64,000 nt of DNA from an uncultured Bacteroidales bacterium (GCA_900321605.1 ONWR01000006.1:1-64000); one strand, 5' to 3'; shown: positions 16,247-25,297, counted from the stretch's first letter. Notes: generated by a model from the letters alone, not told the origin. Made by a program: numbers and translations.

Positions 16247-17185
16247 TTACAGCATACAAGTGAGGGTGATGTAGAAAGGCTTGTTCCATGTGGCGTAGTA
16301 GTCAGATTCTTTGTTCTTTTTAGACATACCGAACTCACCACCAACGTCTAATCTCAGACGGCTCCATTGAACACCTGCTCCGATTCCCCAGAGCGCATTG
16401 AAACCTTTGTATCCATCTACTGAATACAAATTTTTGCTTTTATTACTACTACCATCTGCTTGAGTAAAAGCATAAGCTCCGAAATCGAAAACAGGACCGG
16501 TGTAGATCATAAAGCTCAGATTTTTAATCAATTCATAGCGGTATGAGAGCTGAACAGGAAGAGAAACGTTGATGTCGTGTGCGGTTATATTATAGCCACT
16601 GATTTTGCCTTTCTCGCGTCCGTATTCCATGAAAACACCCGTGCGGATACCGATACCATATTTGAAGGTCGGGTTAATAGTGAGACCGAAACGCATAACA
16701 GGTGTCGTTTTTCCATGGCGTCCTAATAAAAAGCTACCTTTTTCCGTCTCAACACCATCTGTCTCTTTCACGGATTTTGAAACATAACCGACAGTAAGAC
16801 CAACAACAAACTTGTCGGAAGGTGTCGGATTGAACTTGATTTTTTTGTCATTAGCGGGGTCTTCTGCAGCAGGCTCTTCGGCTTTGCTGTTAGCAGCAGT
16901 AGCGGCAGATGCTGTAGAAGCCTGTTTTGCGGAAGCAGGTTTAGAATCTGCATTGTTGTAAGTTTTAACTGTTCCGTTATCATAGATGATAACAGCGATT
17001 TGGTCTGTTTCCTGAACAAAGACAGGACCATCGAGATTGCTTACCATTCTGTACTTAATAGCAGAACTGCTAACCTCTTCAATTTTTGCGTCAATTCGAG
17101 TGTTGTCTTTCAAGACGATAACGTCATTAGCAAAAGCTTTAAGCCCGAAGATTGCGCAAAGCAGAAACATGTAAATGCGTTTCAT
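16247..17185 (-). CDS. Exported outer membrane beta-barrel protein (312 aa)
   Basis: Signal peptide MKRIYMFLLCAIFGLKAFA. Residues 20-75 form a small domain seen in other Bacteroidota exported proteins (DVIVLKDNTRIDAKIEEVS, then IKYRMVSNLDGP). A flexible Ala/Ser/Glu linker follows (about 80-115), and the C-terminal 190 residues look like an eight- to ten-strand barrel (GLTVGYVSKSV, FGLTINPTFKYGIGIRTGVF, LPVQLSYRYEL) ending FYITLTCML. Monocistronic: terminator on its left, radA ends 82 bp to its right. Function not recognised. Confidence 0.75.
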   Translation of the reverse strand: MKRIYMFLLCAIFGLKAFANDVIVLKDNTRIDAKIEEVSSSAIKYRMVSNLDGPVFVQETDQIAVIIYDNGTVKTYNNADSKPASAKQASTASAATAANSKAEEPAAEDPANDKKIKFNPTPSDKFVVGLTVGYVSKSVKETDGVETEKGSFLLGRHGKTTPVMRFGLTINPTFKYGIGIRTGVFMEYGREKGKISGYNITAHDINVSLPVQLSYRYELIKNLSFMIYTGPVFDFGAYAFTQADGSSNKSKNLYSVDGYKGFNALWGIGAGVQWSRLRLDVGGEFGMSKKNKESDYYATWNKPFYITLTCML

Positions 17186-17267
17186 AGAGATTGACGGCTA
17201 TTATATCCCATTGCCGTTTCGGTTTTTAATTAAACAAAAGTGTACAGCTGATTTTTTCATGTTCAAA

Positions 17268-18632
17268 TCAGTTTTTTATCAATAATCTGAAGGCGTCTGT
17301 GACCTTTTTAACGGGTACAATTTCAATGGAGTAGCGTCCTGTTTCTATCTTCTGCTCGGCAGGAACAAGAATGCGTCGGAAGCCTAATTTCTGGGCTTCT
17401 GAGATGCGTTGTTCGATGCGGTTAACGGGACGAATCTCGCCAGCGAGACCGACCTCACCGCAGAGGCATGTACCGGCATCGAGGGCGATGTCCATATTAC
17501 TGCTGAGAACGGCAGCGAGGACGGCTAAGTCGATAGCGGGGTCTTGCACTTTGAGTCCTCCGGCGATGTTAAGGAAGACATCTTTTTGGAGCAGTTTGAA
17601 GCCCACGCGTTTCTCCAAGACGGCGAGGAGCATGTTGAGCCGTCTGCCGTCAAAGCCGGTAGAGGAGCGTTGGGGCGTGCCATAAGCAGCGGAAGAGACG
17701 AGCGCTTGCACTTCGATGAGGAAAGGTCGTACGCCTTCGACAGCTGCGGCTATGGAGATACCGGAGAGCCCTTCGCGGGCAGTGGAGAGAAGCAGTTCGG
17801 AGGGGTTGGTGACTTCGCGCAGACCGTTCTGCCGCATCTCGTAGATGCCTATTTCGGAGGTTGAACCGAAACGGTTCTTTTGTGCGCGGAGGATGCGGTA
17901 CATATACTGCTGGTCTCCCTCGAACTGAAGGACGGTATCGACGATGTGCTCCAGTACTTTGGGACCTGCCAAAGAGCCCTCTTTGTTGATATGTCCGATG
18001 ATGATAAAGGGGATGTTGCGCGTCTTGGCGAACTCCATGATTCGTGCGGCACATTCGCGTACTTGCGAGAGGCTGCCGATGGTCGCTTCAACGGCTTCGG
18101 TTCCGATGGTTTGGATAGAGTCGATGACCACTATCTCGGGTTCGAGTTCTTTGACTTGGTCTAAGATCCGTTCGAGTGAAGTCTCGGACGAGATGAAGAG
18201 GTTTTCGGCGTTTCCGGCGAGCCGCTCTGCACGCAGTTTGAGTTGTCTGACAGACTCTTCGCCGGAGGCATAGAGGGTCTTTCGTTCGCCTTGCTGCATC
18301 AGCACTTGGAGAGCGAGGGTCGATTTGCCGATACCGGGTTCACCGCCGAGCAGCACAAGACTGCCCGGCACTAAACCGCCGCCTAAGACCCTGTTGAACT
18401 CACCGTTCAACATGTCAATTCGCATCTCTTCCGTAGCTTCAACGTCTTGGAGACGTTTAGGCGCGGAGGACTTGTCGGTATTTCGGAATTTCGTTATACC
18501 GGCATTCCGACCGCTTTCCAGAACTTCCTCTTCATACGTGCCCCATTCTCCGCAGACCGGACAACGACCCAACATCTGCGGAGCTTTTGCACCGCAGGAC
18601 GAGCAGACATATTGAATCGTGGTCTTTGCCAT
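17268..18632 (-). CDS. radA: DNA repair protein RadA (454 aa)
   Basis: Processes recombination intermediates by promoting branch migration. An N-terminal zinc finger (CSSCGAKAPQMLGRCPVC, residues 10-27), a RecA-like ATPase with Walker A GGEPGIGKST near residue 98, the RadA signature KNRFGSTSEIGIYEM near 255, and a C-terminal Lon-protease-like domain lacking the catalytic serine. Length matches the family (about 455). Upstream, between it and the RNase Z gene, is an ATTCAG-type repeat (18633-18674) that reaches the start region. Confidence 0.95.
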   Translation of the reverse strand: MAKTTIQYVCSSCGAKAPQMLGRCPVCGEWGTYEEEVLESGRNAGITKFRNTDKSSAPKRLQDVEATEEMRIDMLNGEFNRVLGGGLVPGSLVLLGGEPGIGKSTLALQVLMQQGERKTLYASGEESVRQLKLRAERLAGNAENLFISSETSLERILDQVKELEPEIVVIDSIQTIGTEAVEATIGSLSQVRECAARIMEFAKTRNIPFIIIGHINKEGSLAGPKVLEHIVDTVLQFEGDQQYMYRILRAQKNRFGSTSEIGIYEMRQNGLREVTNPSELLLSTAREGLSGISIAAAVEGVRPFLIEVQALVSSAAYGTPQRSSTGFDGRRLNMLLAVLEKRVGFKLLQKDVFLNIAGGLKVQDPAIDLAVLAAVLSSNMDIALDAGTCLCGEVGLAGEIRPVNRIEQRISEAQKLGFRRILVPAEQKIETGRYSIEIVPVKKVTDAFRLLIKN

Positions 18633-18674
18633 GAATTAAGAATTCAGAATTCAGATTTCAGATTTCAGAATTAG
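18633..18674. repeat. Degenerate tandem repeat, unit about ATTCAGA
   Basis: Five copies of AATTCAG / ATTTCAG separate radA from the RNase Z stop. A similar unit recurs at 62500-62530 and inside the flippase gene at 56584-56618. Confidence 0.75.
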
Positions 18675-19477
18675 AGGGGTATCACATTATTTTCCTCTGC
18701 GAGGAAGGTGTTGTCAAAAATGGGTTTGGCTTCGGCAAGGAAGAGGGAGTGATCTTCGATACGTGCGGAGTAGTGCCCGAGGATGAGCTTGCCGACCTTG
18801 GCTTTCTGAGCGATAGTGGCTGCGTCCGCTGCGGTGGAATGTTTCACCTCTTTGCTGCGTGCCGCCATGGATTGCAGGAAGGTGGACTCATGGTAAAGCG
18901 TTTCGACTCCTTCGATGATGGGGATGATCTTCTCGCTGTACATAGTGTCCGAGCAATAGGCGTAGCGTTTGCGGGTGACGTGGTCGAAAGTGCCATCATC
19001 GTTCTTGACGCGGTGGGTCTCTTTGAAGAGGAATCCGCAGGTCGGTACTCCATGTTTGAGCGGGATCGTCTCTACAGAGACAGTGCGATCCTCGAAGATC
19101 ACCTCGTGTTTGCGCGGGTTGATGGGGTGAAAGATGATGTCGTATAGCCGGTCGTTGGCATGATAGTTCAAGAGCGGCGTGAGCAGTTTCTCCAAGTCGG
19201 GATGCGCATATATGTGCATCGGTTGCGTCCTTTTGAGCATGCCGAGCGTGGTGAGCAGACCGATGAGTCCGAAGCAATGATCACCATGCAGATGGGATAT
19301 GAAGATGTTATACAGCCGCCCGGTGTGTACACCGAGTCGCTGCATCGTCAGCAGTACTCCTTCGCCGCAATCGACGAGGAAAGACTTATCGCACAACTCG
19401 ACCAACTGCCCGGAAGGGGAAGTGGTCTTGGTCGGCTTTGCACTGCCGCATCCTAAGATGGTTACTTTAGAATTCAC
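18671..19477 (-). CDS. rnz: Ribonuclease Z (268 aa from GTG start)
   Basis: A metallo-beta-lactamase-fold endonuclease that matures tRNA 3' ends. The zinc-binding motif SHLHGDHCFGLIGLL lies near residue 45, with family blocks KVTILGCGSAKPT at the N-terminus, CSDTMYSEKIIP near 180, LYHESTF near 200 and LILGHYSARIED near 235. The frame is open to a TTG at 19549, but family members begin just before KVTILGCGSA, so GTG at 19477 (MNSKVTIL) is preferred; GTG at 19498 is an alternative. The DNA just upstream and under the start is a degenerate AATTCACAATGT repeat that, if translated, adds VNCKLYI. Probably co-transcribed with the DUF4954 gene. Confidence 0.9.
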   Translation of the reverse strand: MNSKVTILGCGSAKPTKTTSPSGQLVELCDKSFLVDCGEGVLLTMQRLGVHTGRLYNIFISHLHGDHCFGLIGLLTTLGMLKRTQPMHIYAHPDLEKLLTPLLNYHANDRLYDIIFHPINPRKHEVIFEDRTVSVETIPLKHGVPTCGFLFKETHRVKNDDGTFDHVTRKRYAYCSDTMYSEKIIPIIEGVETLYHESTFLQSMAARSKEVKHSTAADAATIAQKAKVGKLILGHYSARIEDHSLFLAEAKPIFDNTFLAEENNVIPL

Positions 19478-19500
19478 AATGTATAATTTACAATTCACAA
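19470..19500. repeat. Degenerate repeat at RNase Z start, unit about AATTCACA
   Basis: AATTCACAATGTATAATTTACAATTCACAA overlaps the candidate start codons of the RNase Z gene. Confidence 0.55.
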
Positions 19501-19592
19501 AGGGCTCTTGGCGTTTGGTACGAACTTTTAAATAGGTACGATTCTTCAAGTTTTGTACGAAACTTATAGGAGGCTTTGTTCATTGTGATTTG

Positions 19593-21575
19593 TTAATTGT
19601 TAATTGTGGCGAGCTTTGCGAGCACTCGATTGCCCAAAGCTGTTTTTTTCTCGATGTGCTCGAGGACGGCTTTGACGAAAGAGTTGGACTCAAACGAACC
19701 GCGTACTTCTTCGAAGTCAGCTTCCGCTTGTTCGCGGTCTCCATCGACACCGAAACCTGTCTGGCTGTTGAGGTCAAACTCTTTGCGGGCATCGTTATAG
19801 ACCATCTTATCGAGGCTTACTACCGCTGTTTTCCAATCTTCTACGGCTTTGCGAACCTGCTCTAAGGTGACGTGATCGACGTCGCAACCCCACACTTTCT
19901 CCAGTTTGTCCAATGCCCAAGTCCACTCGTACGAGTAGTAGTTAGCGTGCATCTCTACGAGGCGAGCTTGTATTTCTTCGAGGGTGAGGTTTCCGCTCTC
20001 GATGTCGTCCAAGAGCTGTTTCACTTCGTCTTTGGGCGCCAAGAGACCTGCCATATCGACCCAACTTCCGAGTCCGACAGGAGAGTCGGGACGAAGAGCT
20101 GCACGGAGTTCGTCTATGGTTGACCATTCGCTTTGCTCCAGACGGCTGATAAGACTGTTACCCAAGAATTTCTGGATACCGATGGTGTATAACTCGCGTC
20201 CGTGACGAAGCGAGGAGTTGCGGATCTTACAGTTCTTGTAGCCGTACACTTCGGTGTTCTCTCCACTGAGTGCTTGAAGCTCGTCCAGCACTTCGCGTCC
20301 CCGCCACATCTTCTGTACCGTATAAGGGCTGAGGAGGTTGAAGTTGATGAGATCGAGCTTATGCGGATCTTTGCGGTTATCACGTTTCGGCCATTTCTGT
20401 GCGTCACGGATCGTACCGACGGTTCGCAGGTTAGCGCCCGGCACGAGGTAACTCTCGGAGTTGTTCTCAATGAGATACGAGAAAGGCAGGTCGGAGGTGT
20501 CCGCATGGTGGGTGTGACGTCCCATGACGAGGGAGAAAGCTCCCACTTTGGAAGGCCAGAGAAGATAACTGTCGCTGGTCGTCTTTGCACCACGCTCCGC
20601 TATACCTTGGTGAATAGGACCCAGTTTGTACATGTGGTTCGACTGATTCGAACCCGAGCCGGCATTGAGGAACGAGAACATTCCTGCAATGAGGAGGGTC
20701 GATTTATGGTGGGTCACCGTGTACGGACCTGCGAAGATCGCACAGGCTTCTCCGTGCATTCCTTGGCAGTTGGAGAAGAAAAGACTCTCACCTGCCGAGT
20801 AATGTTTGTCGAAGATACAGCCTTGTCCCACGAAGCACTTGTCCACCAAAGTCGAGTCGCCTATTTCTACGCCAGAGGCGATGATGAAATCGGTACACTT
20901 GACGCCGCTTCCCAGATGCACGGGAGCTGCTTCGTTGGAGTTGATGGTTCCGTTCTTTAGACGGCTGACACCGGTCAGTTCGGCATAATCGCCGATCTTG
21001 ACGTTCTTGATACTACCGCAGTTGAGGATGCGCACGTTGGAGCCTATATATCCATGGTCGGAAGCCTGTGCCTGAGCGTACGCTTCGATCTGTCTCTCTA
21101 ACTCTTGGATCATCTTAGGCCGATGACGGTAGAGGGTGAGGATATATGCGAGACTTGCGCTCAGTTCGTTGAAGATGGGAATCTCCCGTCCGCCTCCTTC
21201 GTTCATAACCGGTACACGCACTCCGTTTCCGAACGTGCTGGTACCATCGACGAGGATAGCGTTGACGTTCTCGATACAGGTGTTGTCGCCGATATAGTAG
21301 TTGGCGATGTAGTTATGGATATTGTAGAGGTGCGCCTCGTTGCCCACTTCGCAGTTATGCAGCATCGCGTTATAGATACCCGTGTGGATCTTGATACCTC
21401 CGGGCAGTTCTATCTCTTTGCCGTACACGCCTAAGCGGTTGTGTCCCGAGAAATTGGTGTGACGTACAAAGCGTGCATCAAAGCCTTCTGCTACTTCGAC
21501 ATCCGACCAATTGGTGGCTTTACAGCCTTGGCTCTCCAGTTGCGCAATCTCCTGTTGTGATAATTTGCGGTACAT
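19593..21575 (-). CDS. DUF4954 family protein (660 aa)
   Basis: Matches the Bacteroidota DUF4954 family in length and pattern. A left-handed beta-helix-like core is suggested by hexapeptide-type repeats (IHTGIYNAMLHNCEVG, YIGSNVRILNCGSI, VHLGSGVKCTDFIIASGVEIGD), as in acyl- and nucleotidyl-sugar transferases. A helical C-terminal region (about 470-650) follows. The enzymatic role is not established. The last residues LATINN are read from an AATTGTTAATTGT repeat (19579-19609). It lies between dnaN and the RNase Z gene on the same strand. Confidence 0.85.
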   Translation of the reverse strand: MYRKLSQQEIAQLESQGCKATNWSDVEVAEGFDARFVRHTNFSGHNRLGVYGKEIELPGGIKIHTGIYNAMLHNCEVGNEAHLYNIHNYIANYYIGDNTCIENVNAILVDGTSTFGNGVRVPVMNEGGGREIPIFNELSASLAYILTLYRHRPKMIQELERQIEAYAQAQASDHGYIGSNVRILNCGSIKNVKIGDYAELTGVSRLKNGTINSNEAAPVHLGSGVKCTDFIIASGVEIGDSTLVDKCFVGQGCIFDKHYSAGESLFFSNCQGMHGEACAIFAGPYTVTHHKSTLLIAGMFSFLNAGSGSNQSNHMYKLGPIHQGIAERGAKTTSDSYLLWPSKVGAFSLVMGRHTHHADTSDLPFSYLIENNSESYLVPGANLRTVGTIRDAQKWPKRDNRKDPHKLDLINFNLLSPYTVQKMWRGREVLDELQALSGENTEVYGYKNCKIRNSSLRHGRELYTIGIQKFLGNSLISRLEQSEWSTIDELRAALRPDSPVGLGSWVDMAGLLAPKDEVKQLLDDIESGNLTLEEIQARLVEMHANYYSYEWTWALDKLEKVWGCDVDHVTLEQVRKAVEDWKTAVVSLDKMVYNDARKEFDLNSQTGFGVDGDREQAEADFEEVRGSFESNSFVKAVLEHIEKKTALGNRVLAKLATINN

Positions 21576-21600
21576 ATATAACGTTTTTTACGTTTGGTAC

Positions 21601-22725
21601 TTAATCATTCAAGAGCATCGGCATGAGCAGCATGAGGATGTCTTCGTTCTCAACATTCTCTACCGGCAGGATGAGTCCTGCACGAGCGGGATCAGCGAGC
21701 TTGAGCTGTACATCTGCGCTTGCGATGGAGCCGAGCAGGTCGATGAGGAACGGTGCTTTGAAGCCGATAGCCATCGGAGTGCCGTTGTAATCGCAGCTGA
21801 TGGTTTCCTCTGCGCTGGTGGAGAAGTCGATGTCCTGTGCGGAGATCTTGATCTGGTTCTCGCTAAGCGCCAGACGCAACTGTGCGGTTCCGTTGTTAGC
21901 GAAGACAGCTACACGTTTGCAGGCATTGATCATGGTCTGACGATCTACGGTCACTACGTTCTGGTTGCCCTGCGGAATGACAGCGTTGTAGTTTGGGAAA
22001 CGTCCTTCGATCTGACGGCAAACGATGATCGTGCTGCCGAACTCGAAGCGTGCGTTCTTAGCGCCGAAAGTCACTTTGACTTCCTCTTCCTCTTTCGCCA
22101 AGAGGTTCTTGAGGAGACCGGCGGGTTTCTTAGGCAGGATGAAGCTGGCAGCAACTCCTGATTGCACACCGGTGTTGGTATAACGAACGAGGCGGTGAGC
22201 ATCGGTAGCAACCATGGTCACTTTGTCCTCAGCGATGTCGAAGAAGATACCGTTCATCACCGGACGGAGATCGTCATCAGCCGTGCAGAAGATGGTCTTC
22301 TCGATAGCGCTTTGCAGAATGTTTGCCGGCATAGCGATCGAACGAGCGTCAGCCTCTGCCGCCGGCATCTCGGGATATTCGTTGCCGTTGACGCCAACGA
22401 ACGAATAGGTACCGTTCTGGCTCACCATGCTTACTGCGAAATTGTTCTCATCAATGGTGAAAGCAAGGGGTTGCTCACTGAACTCCTTGAGGGTCTCCAA
22501 CAGCAGTTTGGCAGCAGAAGCTACTTTGCCTGCTCCCTCTACGTTGTCCACCTCGATGGAAGTGCGGATAGTGGTCTCACCGTCCGAAGCGGTTAATGTC
22601 AACTCGTTGCCCGACAGGTCAAACAGTACGTCGTCCAAGATGGGCAGCGCATTTTTGTTGTTAATTACGCGGCTAACTGCCTGTAATTGCGAGAAGAGTT
22701 TAGAACTCGATACATTGAATTTCAT
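21601..22725 (-). CDS. dnaN: DNA polymerase III subunit beta, sliding clamp (374 aa)
   Basis: Forms the ring that tethers DNA polymerase III to DNA. Three clamp folds of about 120 residues are present, starting MKFNVSSSKLFSQLQAVSRV. Recognisable blocks are LPILDDVLFDL, TDAHRLVRY near residue 175 and the C-terminal LLMPMLLND, equivalent to the LMPM/R tail. Length is normal. Transcribed from its own promoter at 22804-22837, with an 80 nt leader. No dnaA or origin features are seen next to it. Confidence 0.95.
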   Translation of the reverse strand: MKFNVSSSKLFSQLQAVSRVINNKNALPILDDVLFDLSGNELTLTASDGETTIRTSIEVDNVEGAGKVASAAKLLLETLKEFSEQPLAFTIDENNFAVSMVSQNGTYSFVGVNGNEYPEMPAAEADARSIAMPANILQSAIEKTIFCTADDDLRPVMNGIFFDIAEDKVTMVATDAHRLVRYTNTGVQSGVAASFILPKKPAGLLKNLLAKEEEEVKVTFGAKNARFEFGSTIIVCRQIEGRFPNYNAVIPQGNQNVVTVDRQTMINACKRVAVFANNGTAQLRLALSENQIKISAQDIDFSTSAEETISCDYNGTPMAIGFKAPFLIDLLGSIASADVQLKLADPARAGLILPVENVENEDILMLLMPMLLND

Positions 22726-22803
22726 ATACGTATATTTTTATGTTTTTGTTCAACAATAAAGGTGTTCTTCTTGTGCAGTTTTGTAATAAATTACAATTTA
22801 GCG

Positions 22804-22837
22804 TGCAAAGATACAACTTTTTTTTGATATATGCAAG
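22804..22837 (-). promoter_or_regulatory. Bacteroidota promoter for dnaN
   Basis: Read leftward: TTGCATATATC (22826-22836), an A8 spacer, TGTATCTTTGCA (22804-22815). It is separated by under 50 bp from the divergent murI promoter. Confidence 0.85.
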
Positions 22838-22883
22838 GTTTTTAACCGTTTTTTGCAAAAAATATGCCATTATAGTGCCAAAA

Positions 22884-22918
22884 ATTTGCAAATATGAGAA
22901 AAAAGCAGTACCTTTGCA
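22884..22918 (+). promoter_or_regulatory. Bacteroidota promoter for murI
   Basis: TTTGCAAATATG (22884-22895) and TACCTTTG (22909-22916). The start codon is only 10 bp beyond, so the mRNA is nearly leaderless; this excludes the upstream in-frame starts. Confidence 0.85.
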
Positions 22919-22925
22919 GTCGAAA

Positions 22926-23888
22926 ATGGCGAAAATAGGTATTTTTGATAGTGGTTATGGAGGATTGACGATTTTGAGAGAGATCCGCCGAGTGTTACCT
23001 GAGTATGATTATTTGTACTTAGGAGACAATGCGCGTGCGCCTTACGGCACGCACTCGTTCGATGTCATTTATCGGTATACGCTTCAGGCGGTGAAGTACC
23101 TGTTTGAGCAGGATTGTGCGTTGGTTATCTTGGCGTGCAATACCGCAAGCGCGAAGGCGTTGCGGACGATTCAGCAGCGGGATCTGCTGGAGATAAATCT
23201 CAAATCTCAAATCTCAAATCTCAAATCTCCTAAGCACAACGTGCTTGGAGTCATTCGTCCGACGGTGGAAGCTGTGCCCGGGATTACAAAGACCGGTCAT
23301 GTGGGGATCTTGGCAACTCCTGCAACGGTAAGTTCCGAGAGCTATGTGTTGGAACTGCAAAAAATGTCTATCAGCGAGCCCGGCGAGCGGTCTGTCAGCG
23401 AAGCGATCTGTCAGCGAAGCGGTCTGTCAGCCGAAGGCGGTCTTGTTGTCACTCAGCAGGCTTGTCCGATGTGGGTTCCGCTGATTGAAGCAGGGGAACA
23501 TAATAGCGATGGAGCGAAGTTTTTTGTGGGTAAGTATCTGCGTGAGATCTTGTCGAAAGATCCGCAAATAGATACCTTGGTTTTGGGTTGTACGCACTAT
23601 CCGCTTTTGAAAGAGAAGATTGAAGGTTGGCTTCGTTATCACGAGGAGATTGAGGAGTCGGAGTTTCCGGTAGCGATTCATACCGAACATATTCAGATCA
23701 TTTCGCAAGGAACATTAGTGGCGGAGAGCCTGAAGGACTATTTGAAGCGTCATCCGGAGTACCGCGAGCAGTTGAGTTTAGGCGGTACTTGTGCTTATCT
23801 GACAACGGAGAATGCCGACCGTTTTGCGCAATCCGCATCCATTTTCTTGGATTCTGCTGTGCAAGCAGAGCATATCAATCTGGAGTAA
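22926..23888 (+). CDS. murI: Glutamate racemase with two repeat-encoded insertions (320 aa)
   Basis: Makes D-glutamate for peptidoglycan. The start MAKIGIFDSGYGGLTIL is fixed by the promoter ending at 22918. Both catalytic cysteines are present: VILACNTASA near residue 73 and LVLGCTHYPLL near 218. The protein is about 45 residues longer than usual because of two inserts. INLKSQISNLKSP is read from a CAAATCT tandem (23194-23230). SEPGERSVSEAICQRSGLSA is read from a 16-18 bp tandem with GCGAAGCGGTCTGTC units (23370-23444). Both sit between conserved blocks (before NVLGVIRPTVE and before ACPMWVPL), so the enzyme is probably still active. Confidence 0.93.
   Translation: MAKIGIFDSGYGGLTILREIRRVLPEYDYLYLGDNARAPYGTHSFDVIYRYTLQAVKYLFEQDCALVILACNTASAKALRTIQQRDLLEINLKSQISNLKSPKHNVLGVIRPTVEAVPGITKTGHVGILATPATVSSESYVLELQKMSISEPGERSVSEAICQRSGLSAEGGLVVTQQACPMWVPLIEAGEHNSDGAKFFVGKYLREILSKDPQIDTLVLGCTHYPLLKEKIEGWLRYHEEIEESEFPVAIHTEHIQIISQGTLVAESLKDYLKRHPEYREQLSLGGTCAYLTTENADRFAQSASIFLDSAVQAEHINLE
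23194..23230 (+). repeat. In-frame CAAATCT tandem repeat inside murI
   Basis: Four to five copies of TCTCAAA, translated as KSQISNLKS. Confidence 0.8.
23370..23444 (+). repeat. In-frame GCGAAGCGGTCTGTCA tandem inside murI
   Basis: Three to four imperfect copies of GTCAGCGAAGCGGTCT. The GCGAAGCGGTCT unit also occurs between bamA and ompH (about 11964) and, diverged, near 225. Confidence 0.75.
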
Positions 23889-23901
23889 AAATCAATATCT
23901 T

Positions 23902-23928
23902 CGGTATTATATACATAGTATATAATAC
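23902..23928. terminator. AT-rich inverted repeat after murI
   Basis: GTATTATATA-CATAG-TATATAATAC is a perfect 10 bp stem just past the murI stop. It lacks GC and a T-tract, so termination is uncertain. Confidence 0.4.
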
Positions 23929-23949
23929 TAAGCATTTTATGTGCTAAAA

Positions 23950-24004
23950 TTAGTGCGTGGTTAGTGCGTGGTTAGTGCGTTCTAAGTGCGTGGTTAGTGC
24001 GAGA
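23950..24004. repeat. Tandem repeat, unit TTAGTGCGTGG
   Basis: Five copies of an 11 bp unit lie in the otherwise empty interval between murI and the convergent membrane gene; the rest of 23929-24122 shows nothing recognisable. Confidence 0.75.
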
Positions 24005-24122
24005 TTTTCGATATTGTTACCTATTTTTTACCTGCTTATCTGGATGTTAGTCCCCTTCCCCCTGTGCATTTCTCGCGGATTATTGCGCGAGCTCCTCTTT
24101 CTTTGTCTTCTGTTACAAAAGG

Positions 24123-24827
24123 TTATTTTGAGGGGATTTCGGATGTCTTGTGTAGCAGGATGGCTTTGCCAAGGGCGATCGAATTCTCACCGCTATTCAG
24201 ACGACGCGTGACACCTTGGATGGAGAGATACAAACCGTGGTAAGCGGTGTTGTTATAACTCGTATAGATTGCATCAATGGTTTCCAGCGGGATACGCAGT
24301 TCATCTTCAGTCCGGAACAGATGGTGTTCTTGAATAATGAGTGTGTCGCCGTCAATGATGTATTGGTTGCGGGCATGACGCCGGTAACTGAAAATACTCA
24401 ACACAACGGTTCCACCCATTACCAGCCAGAAAGTGACGGATAGGAATATCATCAACAGCGTTTTCCAGAGGCGAATCACTATGTCCGAAAAGGAAGCACC
24501 ATTCAATATATTATACAAACCGAAATATGCAAAAATAATCATAAAAGTAAACGGAATAGCGATTGCTATATCCAGCCCGTTAGGAATGTTGGGCGCGTGA
24601 TGGAAAGACTGGCGTTCGGGGATAGTTTGTGTCCGTTCTTCTTCGGTCAAGATAATCGGCGTTTTACGCGTCATCCGAAAATAGGAGAACCCCTCGTATG
24701 CACAAAAGAGAGTAAGACTGATCCAGCGAGCCTCGATCGAAAATAGATAATCCAAGTAACTTCCTAATACTCCGATTAGAAGGAGACAAACCATATTCTG
24801 CAAAATATTCCAAAGAGTGCTTTTCAT
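24123..24827 (-). CDS. Membrane protein paired with HTH regulator (234 aa)
   Basis: Four hydrophobic segments: residues about 8-25, 30-45, 85-110 (IAIAIPFTFMIIFAYFGLYNIL) and 125-150. A cytoplasmic tail of about 85 residues (QYIIDGDTLIIQEHHLF...) resembles a PH-like bacterial membrane-flanking domain. The ATG at 24827 is preferred over the in-frame TTG at 24839, which overlaps the upstream stop. It lies 8 bp after the HTH gene in one operon. Function is not recognised; it could sense or modulate the regulator. Confidence 0.75.
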   Translation of the reverse strand: MKSTLWNILQNMVCLLLIGVLGSYLDYLFSIEARWISLTLFCAYEGFSYFRMTRKTPIILTEEERTQTIPERQSFHHAPNIPNGLDIAIAIPFTFMIIFAYFGLYNILNGASFSDIVIRLWKTLLMIFLSVTFWLVMGGTVVLSIFSYRRHARNQYIIDGDTLIIQEHHLFRTEDELRIPLETIDAIYTSYNNTAYHGLYLSIQGVTRRLNSGENSIALGKAILLHKTSEIPSK

Positions 24828-24835
24828 TTTATAAA

Positions 24836-25297
24836 TCAATTAGAGGTGAATACTGTTTTTGCCAATTCGTCCAACTTAGCAGCCGTCGTGTTCATCCGCT
24901 GTGCGATGAGTTGGCGGCGTTTGTAATAGGTGCGTTTGGACATGCCTGTAAAGGACAGAATGTCGATGTTATCCACACCTAACCCGATTAAAACAAGTAC
25001 CTGCACGTCCGTGTCCGTGAGGGAAGGATATTCGCGCCGAATAAGTTGTACTTTGTTGCTGAAAATGTGCTGCAACTCGTCCAGCGCGTCGGGTTTGTCG
25101 GAGTGTTGTTTGATTTGCTCAAGAATGATCCGGTCGCGTTGAGCCTGCTCATGCCGGGCGGCAAGAAGACGTATACGCAGGTCTGTCAGTTCGCGCCGGA
25201 ACGAGATAATCCGCTCAACAATAAAGGCGATAACCAACACGACCGCTGTGTTCGCGATAATAATGATGTCGGGTATTTCTAAAAAATGACCTTCCAT
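24836..25297 (-). CDS. Membrane-anchored helix-turn-helix regulator (153 aa)
   Basis: An N-terminal membrane segment (IIIIANTAVVLVIAFIV, residues 11-27), a coiled-coil stalk to about residue 65, then a C-terminal LuxR/sigma-4-like HTH (YPSLTDTDVQVLVLIGLGVD, then MSKRTYYKRRQLIAQRM). The start MEGHFLEIPD at 25297 is chosen because the promoter (25321-25353) overlaps the upstream Met codons. Small TM-HTH proteins of this type are frequent in Bacteroidales and probably regulate transcription from the membrane; the target here may be its own operon. Confidence 0.75.
   Translation of the reverse strand: MEGHFLEIPDIIIIANTAVVLVIAFIVERIISFRRELTDLRIRLLAARHEQAQRDRIILEQIKQHSDKPDALDELQHIFSNKVQLIRREYPSLTDTDVQVLVLIGLGVDNIDILSFTGMSKRTYYKRRQLIAQRMNTTAAKLDELAKTVFTSN

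Noticed and set aside
21601..22840. Replication origin near dnaN
   Set aside because: No dnaA gene, no cluster of DnaA boxes and no AT-rich unwinding region recognised next to dnaN.
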